A DNA stretch of 64,000 bases from Arthrobacter sp. H-02-3 (GCF_003097355.1 NZ_PYUI01000001.1:62001-126000); one strand, 5' to 3'; positions 33,294 to 42,002 are shown, counted from the stretch's first letter. The notes: generated by a model from the letters alone, not told the origin. Translations and numbers: made by a program.

Positions 33294-33399
33294 CCTCCTG
33301 CGTTCGGCAGTCCAGACCACGCGTCCGGGCTGCCGTGCGCTGGCCCCGTACGGCCGCAGCCACGAACGGTTTCACCGAGGCCGGTCAGGCAGCGGACGG

Positions 33400-33858
33400 T
33401 CAGGCCGTCCCGGTCCGCTGGTCACGGCCCCGGACCGCGCGCAGCGTCATGGCAACTATGGCTGCCACCGCCATGATGCCAAAGCACACGAGTCCTCCGG
33501 TGAATAACGCCGGGGCGAACGCGGGAGCTTGGGCGGCCGCGTCCGCGGCCGCGATGACCGAACCCCAGTAAGCGGCCGTGGCCGCCAGCCAAAGCGCTCC
33601 CGCGGCCGTGGCGGCCCACGACCAGCGCGAGAACCACGGTCCCTGGCCGCTGTAGGAAAGCGCCGCGGCAACCATGACCACGCCGGCGACGGCGAGCAGC
33701 TGGCCGCCAAGGATGTAGGGGCCGGCAACGAGACCAACGGGCACGCAAAGTCCCCCGATCATGAACAACCGCCGGGCACCTAGCGGCATCCTGGCGGAGG
33801 GGCCCGCTGCGATGGCTGCCGGTCCGGCTGCCCTGGATGTGTCATTTTCGGCTGTCAT
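33400..33858 (-). CDS. four-TM membrane protein
   Basis: A 152-residue protein with four hydrophobic segments (around LFMIGGLCVPVGLVAGPYIL, LLAVAGVVMVAAALSY, WAATAAGALWLAATAAYWGS and LFTGGLVCFGIMAVAAIVAM) and short basic ends. No conserved motif can be tied to a family. It converges on copC and is divergent from the DtxR-type regulator. Confidence 0.7.
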   Translation of the reverse strand: MTAENDTSRAAGPAAIAAGPSARMPLGARRLFMIGGLCVPVGLVAGPYILGGQLLAVAGVVMVAAALSYSGQGPWFSRWSWAATAAGALWLAATAAYWGSVIAAADAAAQAPAFAPALFTGGLVCFGIMAVAAIVAMTLRAVRGRDQRTGTA

Positions 33859-34038
33859 GGCGTTTCCTTGTTCCTCGTGTGAGCCTGTTCGGCCCTGCCA
33901 CGACGCTTATGGTGAGGGTCCCGGATTTCCGGGAGATGTCTCGGGCCGGCGACGCGGCCCCCAAAACAGTACAGGATCCGGTGGATTCAGCCATTACCCG
34001 ATGCTCCCGCGATCCGGCGGGTTGTTAGTATCAGGAAC

Positions 34039-34728
34039 ATGGCGGTATCCGATCTGACTGCGTCGGCCCAGGACTATTTGAAAGTCATCTGGTCGGCCAC
34101 AGAGTGGTCAGGGGCGCCGGTCACTGTCGGCATGATGGCCGCACGGCTGGGGGTCAGCGCATCCACCGCTTCCGAGGGTATCCGGAAGCTGTCCAACCAG
34201 GGGCTCGTCTCTCATGCACGGTACGGCAGCATCGAACTGACGGCGGAAGGCCGTGAGCAAGCTGTGGCGATGGTCCGCCGGCATCGGCTTCTGGAGACGT
34301 TTCTGGTCCAGGCCCTGGGTTATGCGTGGGACGAAGTCCACCATGAGGCGGAAGTCCTGGAGCATGCGGTCTCCGACACCCTGATCAGCAGGATTGATGC
34401 GCTTCTCGACCACCCGGTCCGTGACCCGCACGGAGACCCCATCCCGGCTGCGGACGGGCAGTCGGACCGTCCGGATGCCATTCAGCTCACCGCAGTAGAA
34501 CCCGGCCGGACGATCAGGATCTGCCGGGTTTCCGACGCGGACCCGGCCCGGCTCCGCCACTTCTCCCGCCTCGGACTGACCCTTGATACAGAATTCACCG
34601 TCGTGGAGCGACGTTCTTTCTCGGCCGCCATGACAGTCCGCGTGCACGGACAGGGCGAGAATATCGAACTAGGTCTGCCGGATTCAGATGCGATCTGGGT
34701 AGTGCCCGGCAGCCGTCTCCGCCACTGA
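34039..34728 (+). CDS. mntR: DtxR-family metal-dependent regulator (MntR-like) with FeoA/SH3 domain
   Basis: A 229-residue regulator: winged helix (about 1-65; VTVGMMAARLGVSASTASEG), dimerisation/metal domain (about 66-140; MVRRHRLLETFLVQALGYAWDE with the H-x-x-x-E and EAEVLEHAVSD motifs) and a C-terminal SH3-like FeoA domain (about 150-225). DtxR-family proteins use Mn or Fe as corepressor. It converges on mntH, whose promoter has a DtxR-like palindrome, so Mn control is likely; Fe cannot be excluded. Confidence 0.88.
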   Translation: MAVSDLTASAQDYLKVIWSATEWSGAPVTVGMMAARLGVSASTASEGIRKLSNQGLVSHARYGSIELTAEGREQAVAMVRRHRLLETFLVQALGYAWDEVHHEAEVLEHAVSDTLISRIDALLDHPVRDPHGDPIPAADGQSDRPDAIQLTAVEPGRTIRICRVSDADPARLRHFSRLGLTLDTEFTVVERRSFSAAMTVRVHGQGENIELGLPDSDAIWVVPGSRLRH

Positions 34729-34742
34729 TGCGGCCGCTGCCA

Positions 34743-35999
34743 TCAGGACTGGCCGCTGATTGTCAGGACGATCAGCACGCAGTTGAGGCCCACGATGAGA
34801 GTGGCGCTGGTCCATCCGGCGATCTTCAGTGGGCGTGAATCGGTGTGAATGCCCATAACGTCCCGTCTGCCGGTGAGCCGGATCAGCGGTATGAGGGCGA
34901 ACGGAATGCCGAAGCTCAGCAGGACCTGGCTCAGGACCAGGGCAAGCGTAGGTTCAATGCCCGCCCCGAGAATGGCCAGGGCCGGGATCAGGGTGATGAC
35001 GCGCCGGGTGAGAAGAGGTACCCGGACTTTGAGGAGTCCCCCCATGACGGTGGCGCCGGCGTAGCAGCCCACGGAGGTGGAGGCCAGCCCTGATGCCAGC
35101 AGACCAATGGCGAAGACGACGCCGATGACCGGTCCCAGCGCAGAGGCGACGGCGGCGTGTGCGCCGGCGATCGTGTTTGTTCCCTCGATGCCCCGCAGGC
35201 TCGACGCGGCCAGCAGCAGCATGGCGATGTTAACGACTCCGGCCAGCATGAGCGCACCCACAACATCGACGCGGGTGGCGCGGATCAGCCGCGTCCTGAC
35301 GGCCGGATCTTTGGAAAAGCCGTGCCTGTCCCGCGCGAGGGCCGAGTGAAGATAAATGGCGTGTGGCATCACGGTCGCCCCGAGCATGCTTGCTGCGAGC
35401 AGAACCGTGTCCGTGCCCTCAAAGCGCGGGACGAGGCCGGTCAGCGCATTTCCGGCGTCCGGTGGATTGACGAAGAGCCCCGAGACGAATCCGATGGCGA
35501 TGACGGCCAGCAGCATCATGATGGCATACTCGAAGGACTTCTGGCTCCGGTGCGACTGGAGTGCGAGCAACAGCATCGATGACAGCCCAATGATGAAACC
35601 GCCGGCCAACAGGGGCAGGCCGAAGAGCAGATTCAGTGCCACCGCACCGCCAATGACTTCCGCCATGTCCGTGGCACCCGCAACAATCTCGGCCTGGGCC
35701 CAGTACAGCCGCCTGCGGCGGGTACCGAGGCGCTTGCCGAGAATTTCCGGCAGGCTGTGGCCGGTGGCCAGGCCAAGCTTGGCCGACTGGTACTGGACGA
35801 GGACGGCCATGGCATTCGCGACCACGAGCACCCAGACGAGCAGGTATCCGAAGTTCGCACCCGCCGTCAGGTTCGCAGCGACGTTTCCAGGATCCACGTA
35901 GGCGATGGAGGCGACAAATGCCGGCCCCATGAGCAGCAACCGCGACCGCCACGGGCGGGTGATCGCCCGGCGCTCCGGGAGGGTGGTGGAAGTGGCCAT
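34743..35999 (-). CDS. mntH: Nramp-family Mn(II)/divalent metal-proton symporter
   Basis: A 418-residue transporter with about 11 membrane helices. Metal-site motifs are intact: DPGN in helix 1 (AYVDPGNVAAN) and MPHAIYLHS in helix 6 with the Met/His expected. It imports Mn(II), and to a lesser degree Fe(II), with protons. GAGGA precedes the ATG, and the promoter has an operator of the DtxR/MntR type. Confidence 0.96.
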   Translation of the reverse strand: MATSTTLPERRAITRPWRSRLLLMGPAFVASIAYVDPGNVAANLTAGANFGYLLVWVLVVANAMAVLVQYQSAKLGLATGHSLPEILGKRLGTRRRRLYWAQAEIVAGATDMAEVIGGAVALNLLFGLPLLAGGFIIGLSSMLLLALQSHRSQKSFEYAIMMLLAVIAIGFVSGLFVNPPDAGNALTGLVPRFEGTDTVLLAASMLGATVMPHAIYLHSALARDRHGFSKDPAVRTRLIRATRVDVVGALMLAGVVNIAMLLLAASSLRGIEGTNTIAGAHAAVASALGPVIGVVFAIGLLASGLASTSVGCYAGATVMGGLLKVRVPLLTRRVITLIPALAILGAGIEPTLALVLSQVLLSFGIPFALIPLIRLTGRRDVMGIHTDSRPLKIAGWTSATLIVGLNCVLIVLTISGQS

Positions 36000-36048
36000 C
36001 GTGCGTCCTCGCCATCGGGGGTTTCTGACAAGACGAGAATAGCGTTAA

Positions 36049-36064
36049 TTTAGGTATACCGAAA
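36049..36064. promoter_or_regulatory. DtxR/MntR-like operator in the mntH promoter
   Basis: TTTAGGTATACCGAAA is a near-perfect palindrome (arms TTTAGGTA and TTTCGGTA). It lies 50 nt before the mntH ATG, just upstream of a TATTCT -10-like hexamer on the minus strand. Confidence 0.7.
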
Positions 36065-36843
36065 AGTAGTATTTCGCCCCTCCAAACCCGGCCCGGGACC
36101 AGGGCTTTAGGCAGCCGCCGCCGCGGGAGCCGGATGCAACAGACCGAGCGGAGATCAGCAATTTCTTCCGCCGGGCGACGGTGACGAGCTGCCTGTAACT
36201 TCCGGTTCCGCGTTCGAGAATTCAATAACGTGCTCCACTACCAGGCGCTCCATCATCTTTTGCCTAGCACTCTTTGCGGGAGCGGCTGGCACCCTGACCG
36301 GTAATCCGCATGGACTGGCTTGCCGGGCTCGCGTCCCCTGGCGCCTCCACCCAAGGTTGAAGGGCCCTCGAGGCCGACCCGGTAGCCTTGTCTCCGATCA
36401 TCGAAGCAGCTCCGCCATTGGCACGTAGCTGCTCCCCTGCTTCGTTAATTTCCGTTATCCATGGATTCTTCCGGCGCTTTACTCGGACTAGATTTCGACG
36501 TCCAGCGCGTAAGCGCTGACTTTGTATTTCGGGTCCGTCATCACACCCGCCGGACAGCCGTCGGCGATCCAGTGCAGAACCGCAAGCTGACGTTCAGTTG
36601 GCGGTGTCTTTGCCATCTCCCGGCAGCCCTCTCAGTACTGAAGCGTGTCCGATCCAGCGTTATCCCGCGGTAGGCATTCTGCTCCGAGAACTGTCGTTTG
36701 GCCTCGCGAGCAATTTACCTGCGCTGGCCGATGCTCACATGGGGCTGAGTCGCAAAAAGTCGGGTAATCGTCGGGCTGGCCCCAAACCAGGCAAGAGAGA
36801 AGCCCCTAACCCAACGTTTTCGCAGGTCAGAAGGCTTTAACCG
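36065..36843. other. 0.78-kb decayed stretch next to tRNA-Ala
   Basis: No intact gene. On the minus strand there are fragments: a 42-codon frame (36488-36616) that looks like the start of a mobile-element protein, and to its left a frame rich in Ser/Ala (about 36270-36430) that ends without a recognisable domain. GC is lower than in the flanks. Taken with the tRNA it looks like the worn edge of an integrated element. Confidence 0.5.
36488..36616 (-). pseudogene. truncated mobile-element-type protein fragment
   Basis: The frame starts MAKTPPTERQLAVLHWIADG and continues CPAGVMTDPKYKVSAYALDV before an early TAG, 42 residues in all. The pattern (T/S)-x-R-Q-x-x-V-L-x-W-I-A-D-G-C-P-x-G-V followed by KxSA-x-AL is one I associate with short actinobacterial proteins on plasmids and phage-like elements; those are longer. 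So this is probably a 3'-truncated relic. Confidence 0.5.
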
Positions 36844-36916
36844 TGGAGCTAAGGAGATTCGAACTCCTGACCTCTTCGATGCGAACGAAGCGCTCTACCA
36901 ACTGAGCTATAGCCCC
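36844..36916 (-). tRNA. tRNA-Ala (anticodon CGC)
   Basis: The minus strand folds into a full cloverleaf: 7-bp acceptor stem GGGGCTA/TAGCTCC with one G-T pair, D arm GCTCAGTTGGTAGAGC, anticodon stem CTTCG/CGAAG with loop TTCGCAT (anticodon CGC) and T arm AGGAG-TTCGAAT-CTCCT. The discriminator is A and CCA is not encoded. Confidence 0.95.
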
Positions 36917-36962
36917 GAAGCAACGCCGGTCCTGTTGGAACGGCGCTGCCGGTGTCCCTAGG

Positions 36963-37787
36963 CTACAAACTATCTGCGTGGTTTGCCAGCCAGCCACGGA
37001 ATGTCTCGGTGCCGTGTCGCGCATCCGGCACCAGATTGAGCCCTGCGCGCAGGTAGCGGCCCATCGCCCCCGGCAGCGGCAGGCGCACCAGATGGCCCTT
37101 CGCGCCGGTGGCCCGTTGCCATTCCCGGGCGAAGTCGGCCATGTCCTTGGCCTCCGGGCCGCCGATGGTCAGCACGTGGTGCCGCGGGCGCGCCGGTTCA
37201 GGCGTGGCCGGCGCTGGCTCCGGCTCCGGCTCCAGGGCGGACTCCAGGAGCATCGCAGCGACGTCGGCCGGTGAAACGGGCTGGAACCGGGCGCCCCTCA
37301 CCACCGGGATGACCCTGACCCTTGATCCGGCGCCGAACATCATCGCCAGCAATGAATGAAACTGGGTGGCCCGCATCACCACCGTCTCGAGCCCGGACAG
37401 CTCGTAGACATGCTCCTTCGCCGCCTTCGAGCGGTAGAAGGCATAGCTGCTGCGATCACAGTTCACGATGGAGAGCATCACGGCCCTGGCCGTGCCCGCC
37501 TCCTGGGCGGCGGCCAGGAGCCGCGCGCCGCCGTCGGCGAAGTTCTTGCGCGCTTTCCCGGAGCGTCCCTCCAGGCAGTCGATCACGACGTCGGCCCCGG
37601 CCAGAGCGGCCGCGAGCCCTTCGCCCGTCGTCACGTCCGCGCGGAAGTACTCCGCTCCCCCGCCGGCGGTGCCGGCTGCCGGCGGGCGGCGGCTCAGCAC
37701 GGCCACGGAATGCCCGGCGTCGAGAGCCTGACGCACCACCTCACGGCCCACTTGGCCGGTTCCACCGGCGACGCAGATCCTTGTCAT
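36963..37787 (-). CDS. NAD(P)H-binding atypical SDR (NmrA-like)
   Basis: A 274-residue Rossmann protein with the dinucleotide loop AGGTGQVGREV at the N-terminus and AVLSRR as the NADP-type Arg site. The catalytic Tyr-x-x-x-Lys of classical SDRs is recognisable as YRSKAAKE. Proteins of this group act as redox sensors or reductases of small substrates; the substrate is unknown. First gene of the core segment to the right of the tRNA. Confidence 0.85.
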   Translation of the reverse strand: MTRICVAGGTGQVGREVVRQALDAGHSVAVLSRRPPAAGTAGGGAEYFRADVTTGEGLAAALAGADVVIDCLEGRSGKARKNFADGGARLLAAAQEAGTARAVMLSIVNCDRSSYAFYRSKAAKEHVYELSGLETVVMRATQFHSLLAMMFGAGSRVRVIPVVRGARFQPVSPADVAAMLLESALEPEPEPAPATPEPARPRHHVLTIGGPEAKDMADFAREWQRATGAKGHLVRLPLPGAMGRYLRAGLNLVPDARHGTETFRGWLANHADSL

Positions 37788-37851
37788 GACCAGAGGCTAC
37801 CGCAGTGGCCCGTGCAGCGCTCCCTGCCGGGGCGCTGCGGGGAAAGGAAAA

Positions 37852-37881
37852 CCCCGGACAGCCATCACTGGCTGCCCGGGG
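37852..37881 (-). terminator. intrinsic terminator after sepX/glpR
   Basis: A 13-bp stem with one mismatch (CCCCGG-A-CAGCCA with TGGCTG-C-CCGGGG) and a TCAC loop; on the minus strand it is followed by TTTTCCTTT. Confidence 0.8.
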
Positions 37882-37907
37882 CGAAAACTCCGGAAGATCG
37901 GAGCGGG

Positions 37908-38936
37908 TCAGGCGCGTCGCCGCTGAAGAACGTCATCGAGGTTGCTCAACGCGCTCTGGGCCTTGCTGAGCTGCTTCGTCTCGGGATCGTCGGCGATCCG
38001 GGGATCGGAGGCAGCCGGCCGAGCCGAGGCCTGCTTGAGCGACGGCTTGCCAACGGCCTTCGGTGCCTGGGGCAGGTCCAGCGGCTTGGGGGCCGCGCGT
38101 TCGGCCTTCGGCGCTTCCACATACGTGGGTTTGGGAACGTCCACGGGCTCCCAGCTGGAGCCTTCCGCAGGTGCCGGTGGTGCGGCTGCCACAGCTGCCG
38201 CGATGTCGCCGGAGGCTGCCGCTTCGGCCAGGGCTGCCTGGCGGAGATCCAGTGCGGTGAGCGGTTTGGGCGACGGTTCCGGGGCGGACCGGTCCGCTTC
38301 GGCGTCGAAGAGCGGACTCTCGGGTCGCACGCCGGGGCGCTCCGCAGGAAGGGTGGGGGTCTCGTCGGGCACCGACAGCCGCGCAGGCCTGTGCGCCGGG
38401 CTGCCCATGGCTGCACGGAATGCGGCGTTCATCCTCCGCCGGCGGTCGCGGATAGCGAGACGGCGGAGCATTGCCACGGACGCGACGGCGCCCACCAGGG
38501 CTGCCACCGGCAGCCAGCCGGATCCAACGCCGAACAGTCGAAGGAGTGCAGACACCACGCCGGTGAGCAGGGAGAGCATCCCGGCCAGCGCAAGCACCAG
38601 CCGGCCCCAGCGAATCCTCAACGCCGGAGAGGCTGCTGCGGGCAGCGGACTTGCACCACGTGTTTCCCTTGGCGTATCCCGGGGCCCTGCGGTGCCGCCG
38701 GCAGGTTCTGCGCGCCGGGTGATATTCATGGGCTTCTCCTGCTGCGCCGCCATTTTCATAACCTTCCCCGCTTGTGGGTCTACTGGTTCTATGTCGATGA
38801 CGTCCGCCAGGAATTCGCCTGCAGGCTGCAGCTGGTGGCGCCCGTTCCGCAGAACGTAGGGTGCCACCCACACGATCCAGAGCGCAACAGCAATGACAAG
38901 GATCACAGAGCTGCTAAGAGGGAAGTCCACACTCAA
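37908..38936 (-). CDS. divisome protein SepX/GlpR (membrane protein)
   Basis: About 342 residues: an N-terminal membrane helix (SSSVILVIAVALWIVWVAPYVLR), a basic loop, two further hydrophobic helices (about 105-150), then a long Pro/Ala-rich disordered tail. The gene order galU - (glp) - acetyltransferase - this gene is the one seen around SepX of Streptomyces and GlpR of Corynebacterium, where the protein is a membrane receptor at the division site. The start is uncertain: a TTG at 38936 or the GTG two codons later. A terminator follows. Confidence 0.8.
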   Translation of the reverse strand: MSVDFPLSSSVILVIAVALWIVWVAPYVLRNGRHQLQPAGEFLADVIDIEPVDPQAGKVMKMAAQQEKPMNITRRAEPAGGTAGPRDTPRETRGASPLPAAASPALRIRWGRLVLALAGMLSLLTGVVSALLRLFGVGSGWLPVAALVGAVASVAMLRRLAIRDRRRRMNAAFRAAMGSPAHRPARLSVPDETPTLPAERPGVRPESPLFDAEADRSAPEPSPKPLTALDLRQAALAEAAASGDIAAAVAAAPPAPAEGSSWEPVDVPKPTYVEAPKAERAAPKPLDLPQAPKAVGKPSLKQASARPAASDPRIADDPETKQLSKAQSALSNLDDVLQRRRA

Positions 38937-39048
38937 AACCGTATGAGGTATATGGGGTGCTAGGCCGCATTGTCAGGGGTGTGTCGCGGGCGCGCCGGCA
39001 ATTGGTCCGGGCCGGGGCGTAGTGGCTGGTCAGGCGGCTATCACGGGC

Positions 39049-39669
39049 TCACGCCGGCCGGCTCCGCAACCACCGGGTGAGAAGGCCTTCCGGCACTTCC
39101 TCAGCCGTGAGCGCGAAGGTGCGGTGGTCGGCCCATTCACCGTTGATGTGCAGGTATCGGGGCCTGAATCCTTCGTCGCGGAACCCGAGTTTTTCCACCA
39201 CTCGCAGGCTCGGCCCGTTTTCCGGCCTGATGTTGATTTCCATCCTGTGCAGGCCAAGGGTTCCGAAGCAGTAGTCTGTCGCCATGGCCACGGCGGTGGG
39301 GGCAATCCCCCGGCCAGCCCGGTCCTGATCGACCCAATAGCCCAACGTCGCCATCATGGCCGATCCCCACACGATCGAGGACACGGTCAGCTGTCCCACG
39401 ATCACTGGCTTCTCGTGCCCGGGCCTCCATTCGGCGATCACGAACGGCAGGGCCGTGGCCTGTGCGGCCTGGGCCTTCAGCGACCGCACCATCTGCCGGT
39501 AATCCGGCAAACCGCCACCGGGGACCGGGTTTGATGCCTCCCAGGGGGCCAGCCACTCGCAGTTGCGTGACCTAAGCGCTGTCCACTCTTTGCGGTCCCG
39601 GTACCGGATAGGGCGCAACACGATGTCGCCGCTCTCCAGAGTCACCGGCCAGGTGAAGCTGCCCCCCAC
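39049..39669 (-). CDS. RimJ-like GNAT acetyltransferase
   Basis: About 206 residues if started at the GTG at 39669 (VGGSFTWPVTLESGD); an ATG at 39723 would overlap galU by 49 nt. Fold features: FTWPVTLESGDIVLRPI as first strand, VIAEWRPGHEKPVIVGQL, and the acetyl-CoA loop DQDRAGRGIAPTAVAM, a form of Q/RxxGxG/A. RimJ-type enzymes acetylate N-terminal residues of proteins. It lies where glp (moeA) would normally separate it from galU. Confidence 0.9.
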   Translation of the reverse strand: MGGSFTWPVTLESGDIVLRPIRYRDRKEWTALRSRNCEWLAPWEASNPVPGGGLPDYRQMVRSLKAQAAQATALPFVIAEWRPGHEKPVIVGQLTVSSIVWGSAMMATLGYWVDQDRAGRGIAPTAVAMATDYCFGTLGLHRMEINIRPENGPSLRVVEKLGFRDEGFRPRYLHINGEWADHRTFALTAEEVPEGLLTRWLRSRPA

Positions 39670-39674
39670 GGGAA

Positions 39675-40592
39675 TTACTTGGCGAGGCTGGGGGTAAGGC
39701 TGGACGCGAAGCCGGGCAGCCATTCGCGCAGGCCCGGGCCGAGGTCCTCGCTGTCGCAGGCGAGCTGGACACAGGCCTTGAGGTAACTGAGCTTGTCGCC
39801 GGTGTCGTAGCGGCGGCCGCGGAAGACGACGCCGTACACGCCGTAGCCCTCGCCGGTGCCGGTGGAGAGTTCCTGCAGTGCATCCGTCAGCTGGATTTCG
39901 CCGCCGCGGCCCGGCGCGGTGCGCTCGAGCACTTCAAAGACGGCCGGGTGCAGGACGTAGCGGCCAATGACCGCGAGGTTTGACGGGGCGTCCTCGACGT
40001 CGGGCTTCTCCACGAGCTGCTTGACGCGGACGTACTCCTCACCGGCGATCGCCGCGACGTCGGCGCAGCCATAGGCGCTGATCTGGGACGGGTCCACCTC
40101 GATCAGCGCGACCACCGACCCGCCGGTCTTGGCCTGTACTTCGATCATGGTGCTGAGGAGCTCATCGCGGGCGTCAATCAGGTCATCGCCCAAGAGCACG
40201 GCGAACGGTTCCTGGCCGACGTGCTGCTTGGCCCGGAGGACCGCGTGGCCCAGGCCCATGGGGTCACCCTGGCGGACGTAGTGGATGTCGCCGAGGTTGC
40301 TGGCGGCCTGGATGGACTCGAGCTTTGCCGTGTCACCCTTGGCTTGGAGGGTGGCTTCGAGGGTGGGAACGCGGTCGAAGTGGTCCTCCAACGCCCGCTT
40401 GTTGCGGCCCGTGATCATCAGGATGTCGTTCAGGCCGACATTCACGGCCTCCTCGACCACGTACTGGATGGCCGGCTTGTCAACGACAGGCAGCATTTCC
40501 TTGGGCATGGCCTTCGTGGCCGGAAGAAACCTGGTACCAAGGCCCGCGGCGGGGATGACGGCCTTGCGGACGGAAGCATTGGGTGTATTCAC
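39675..40592 (-). CDS. galU: UTP-glucose-1-phosphate uridylyltransferase
   Basis: A 305-residue nucleotidyltransferase that makes UDP-glucose from UTP and glucose 1-phosphate for cell-wall and polysaccharide synthesis. Signature parts: AGLGTRFLPATKAMPKEMLP (nucleotide binding), VEEAVNVGLNDILMITGR and VEKPDVEDAPSNLAVIGRYV. It starts at a GTG and is divergent from the cyclo-ligase gene. Confidence 0.97.
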   Translation of the reverse strand: MNTPNASVRKAVIPAAGLGTRFLPATKAMPKEMLPVVDKPAIQYVVEEAVNVGLNDILMITGRNKRALEDHFDRVPTLEATLQAKGDTAKLESIQAASNLGDIHYVRQGDPMGLGHAVLRAKQHVGQEPFAVLLGDDLIDARDELLSTMIEVQAKTGGSVVALIEVDPSQISAYGCADVAAIAGEEYVRVKQLVEKPDVEDAPSNLAVIGRYVLHPAVFEVLERTAPGRGGEIQLTDALQELSTGTGEGYGVYGVVFRGRRYDTGDKLSYLKACVQLACDSEDLGPGLREWLPGFASSLTPSLAK

Positions 40593-40697
40593 TCGACTAA
40601 TCTAACGGAGGGACCAATCATTGCGTAATTATTCGGCCTGCCCCGCGGGCCCCTGACGTTGCGGAGCAGGCTGCACGATGCAAAGGACGGACCAGTC

Positions 40698-41336
40698 ATG
40701 GCGTCAAAAGACGAAATACGCTCCAGCCACAGGGCAAGGCGTGCGGCGCTCCCGTTGGACGCGCTCGATGCCGCAGCGGCAGGCATCACCCGCCACGGAC
40801 TCGAGTGGGCATCCGATCTGACCGGCGGCCGCCGGGGTACCTTCGCCGCGTATCTGGGCGTGGGCGCCGAACCGCCCACGCTGCCGCTGCTGTCAGCCTT
40901 GGTCGATGCCGGGCACCGGGTGCTCCTTCCCGTCTGCGAACCCGAGCTCGAACTCAGCTGGGTGTACTGGACTCCGGAATCCGGGTTTGTCCGCAGCCGG
41001 TTCGCCCCCATCCAGGAGCCTGTTGGCGAGCGCCACGGCACCGCGGTGACGCTGGACGCCACCGCAATCTTACTGCCGGCCACTGCAGTGGATTTCTCGG
41101 GCAACCGTATCGGACAAGGCGGCGGCTACTACGACAAGTTCCTTGCCACATTGGCCGCCCTGTCCTCCGCGTCCGGCTCGTCCGCGTCCGGCAGGGCGTC
41201 CGACGCCGTACCGCTGCCGACCGTCGCCGTCGTCTACGACACTGAGGTACTGCCCGCAGGCAGTATTCCCGCCGAGTCCTTCGACCGGAAGATCGACGCG
41301 GCGCTGACACCGGGCGGGATCATCCGGCTCCGCTGA
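40698..41336 (+). CDS. 5-formyltetrahydrofolate cyclo-ligase
   Basis: A 212-residue enzyme that converts 5-formyl-THF to 5,10-methenyl-THF with ATP. Motifs: RRAALPL in the N-terminal helix, TFAAYLGVGAEPPT and the signature IGQGGGYYDKFLA. A Ser/Gly/Ala insert (SSASGSSASGRAS) lies between two conserved strands. Start at MASKDEIRSSHRARR with AAAGGAC upstream. Confidence 0.94.
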   Translation: MASKDEIRSSHRARRAALPLDALDAAAAGITRHGLEWASDLTGGRRGTFAAYLGVGAEPPTLPLLSALVDAGHRVLLPVCEPELELSWVYWTPESGFVRSRFAPIQEPVGERHGTAVTLDATAILLPATAVDFSGNRIGQGGGYYDKFLATLAALSSASGSSASGRASDAVPLPTVAVVYDTEVLPAGSIPAESFDRKIDAALTPGGIIRLR

Positions 41337-41362
41337 TCGGGGGTCCTGCGGGGGTGATAGAA

Positions 41363-41389
41363 TTAGCACTCAGGCCCTGCGACTGCTAA
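41363..41389. promoter_or_regulatory. CIRCE-like element upstream of the FmdB-type gene
   Basis: TTAGCACTC-N9-GACTGCTAA differs from the HrcA operator consensus TTAGCACTC-N9-GAGTGCTAA at one base in the right arm. It begins 122 nt before the GTG of the zinc-ribbon gene. Confidence 0.8.
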
Positions 41390-41408
41390 GACGGAACCCG
41401 CCGACAGG

Positions 41409-41424
41409 TATATCTATAGATATA
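41409..41424. promoter_or_regulatory. 16-bp perfect AT-rich palindrome
   Basis: TATATCTATAGATATA is perfectly self-complementary and stands out in GC-rich DNA. It lies between the CIRCE-like element and the ribosome-binding site of the next gene, so it may be a second operator or an mRNA-leader hairpin. Confidence 0.7.
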
Positions 41425-41484
41425 TCGACCGGTCCCGACTCGACAGCACGGGACCTGCTCGTTTGTCCCAGAGGAGGATTTCCA

Positions 41485-41742
41485 GTGCCCACGTATGCAT
41501 ATGCCTGCAAGGACTGCAGCCACGCCTTCGAGATCGTGCAGTCGTTCAGCGACAACTCCCTGACGTCCTGCCCCGAGTGCCAGGGCACGCTGCGCAAGAA
41601 GTTCAACAGCGTCGGCGTTGTATTCAAGGGATCCGGCTTCTACCGGACCGATTCGCGCGACACCAAGGGCAGCACAGTTGCCCCGGCCCCCGCAGCGGCT
41701 CCCGCACCCGCAGCGACGCCTGCCCCGGCCGCCGCCAGCTAG
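41485..41742 (+). CDS. FmdB-type zinc-ribbon regulatory protein
   Basis: An 85-residue protein with a two-CxxC zinc ribbon (YACKDCSHAF and SCPECQGTL), the usual VFKGSGFYRTDSR end of the FmdB domain, and an Ala/Pro-repeat tail (APAAAPAPAATPAPAA). GTG start with GAGGAGG. Function in cells is poorly known. The CIRCE-like element upstream suggests control by HrcA. Confidence 0.9.
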   Translation: MPTYAYACKDCSHAFEIVQSFSDNSLTSCPECQGTLRKKFNSVGVVFKGSGFYRTDSRDTKGSTVAPAPAAAPAPAATPAPAAAS

Positions 41743-42002
41743 GGTCCCAAGGCTGCCATCCGCGCAGCCCTGGTGCACCGTCTCCGGACGGCACCGTCCG
41801 CCTAGCCTCCGGCCGCCGCCCCGGAACATTGTTCGCGAAAGACACCGCTGCCAAGACAGCACCGTGGCCGCAGTCCCCGTGCCGTGCAATCGCGCACTAA
41901 TGCCGGCATGCCGCGGCCCACACAGTTCTTCCTGCCTCCCGTTGTCCACATAAGCAGTTCCGCGACTCCCGCGAGCATGCCAGAGTCCGTAGCGTGGCGG
42001 CC

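Noticed and set aside
37356..38963. 535-codon plus-strand frame across the NAD-binding gene start and sepX/glpR
   Set aside because: Arg/Gly/His-rich antisense shadow that spans two real genes and a terminator.
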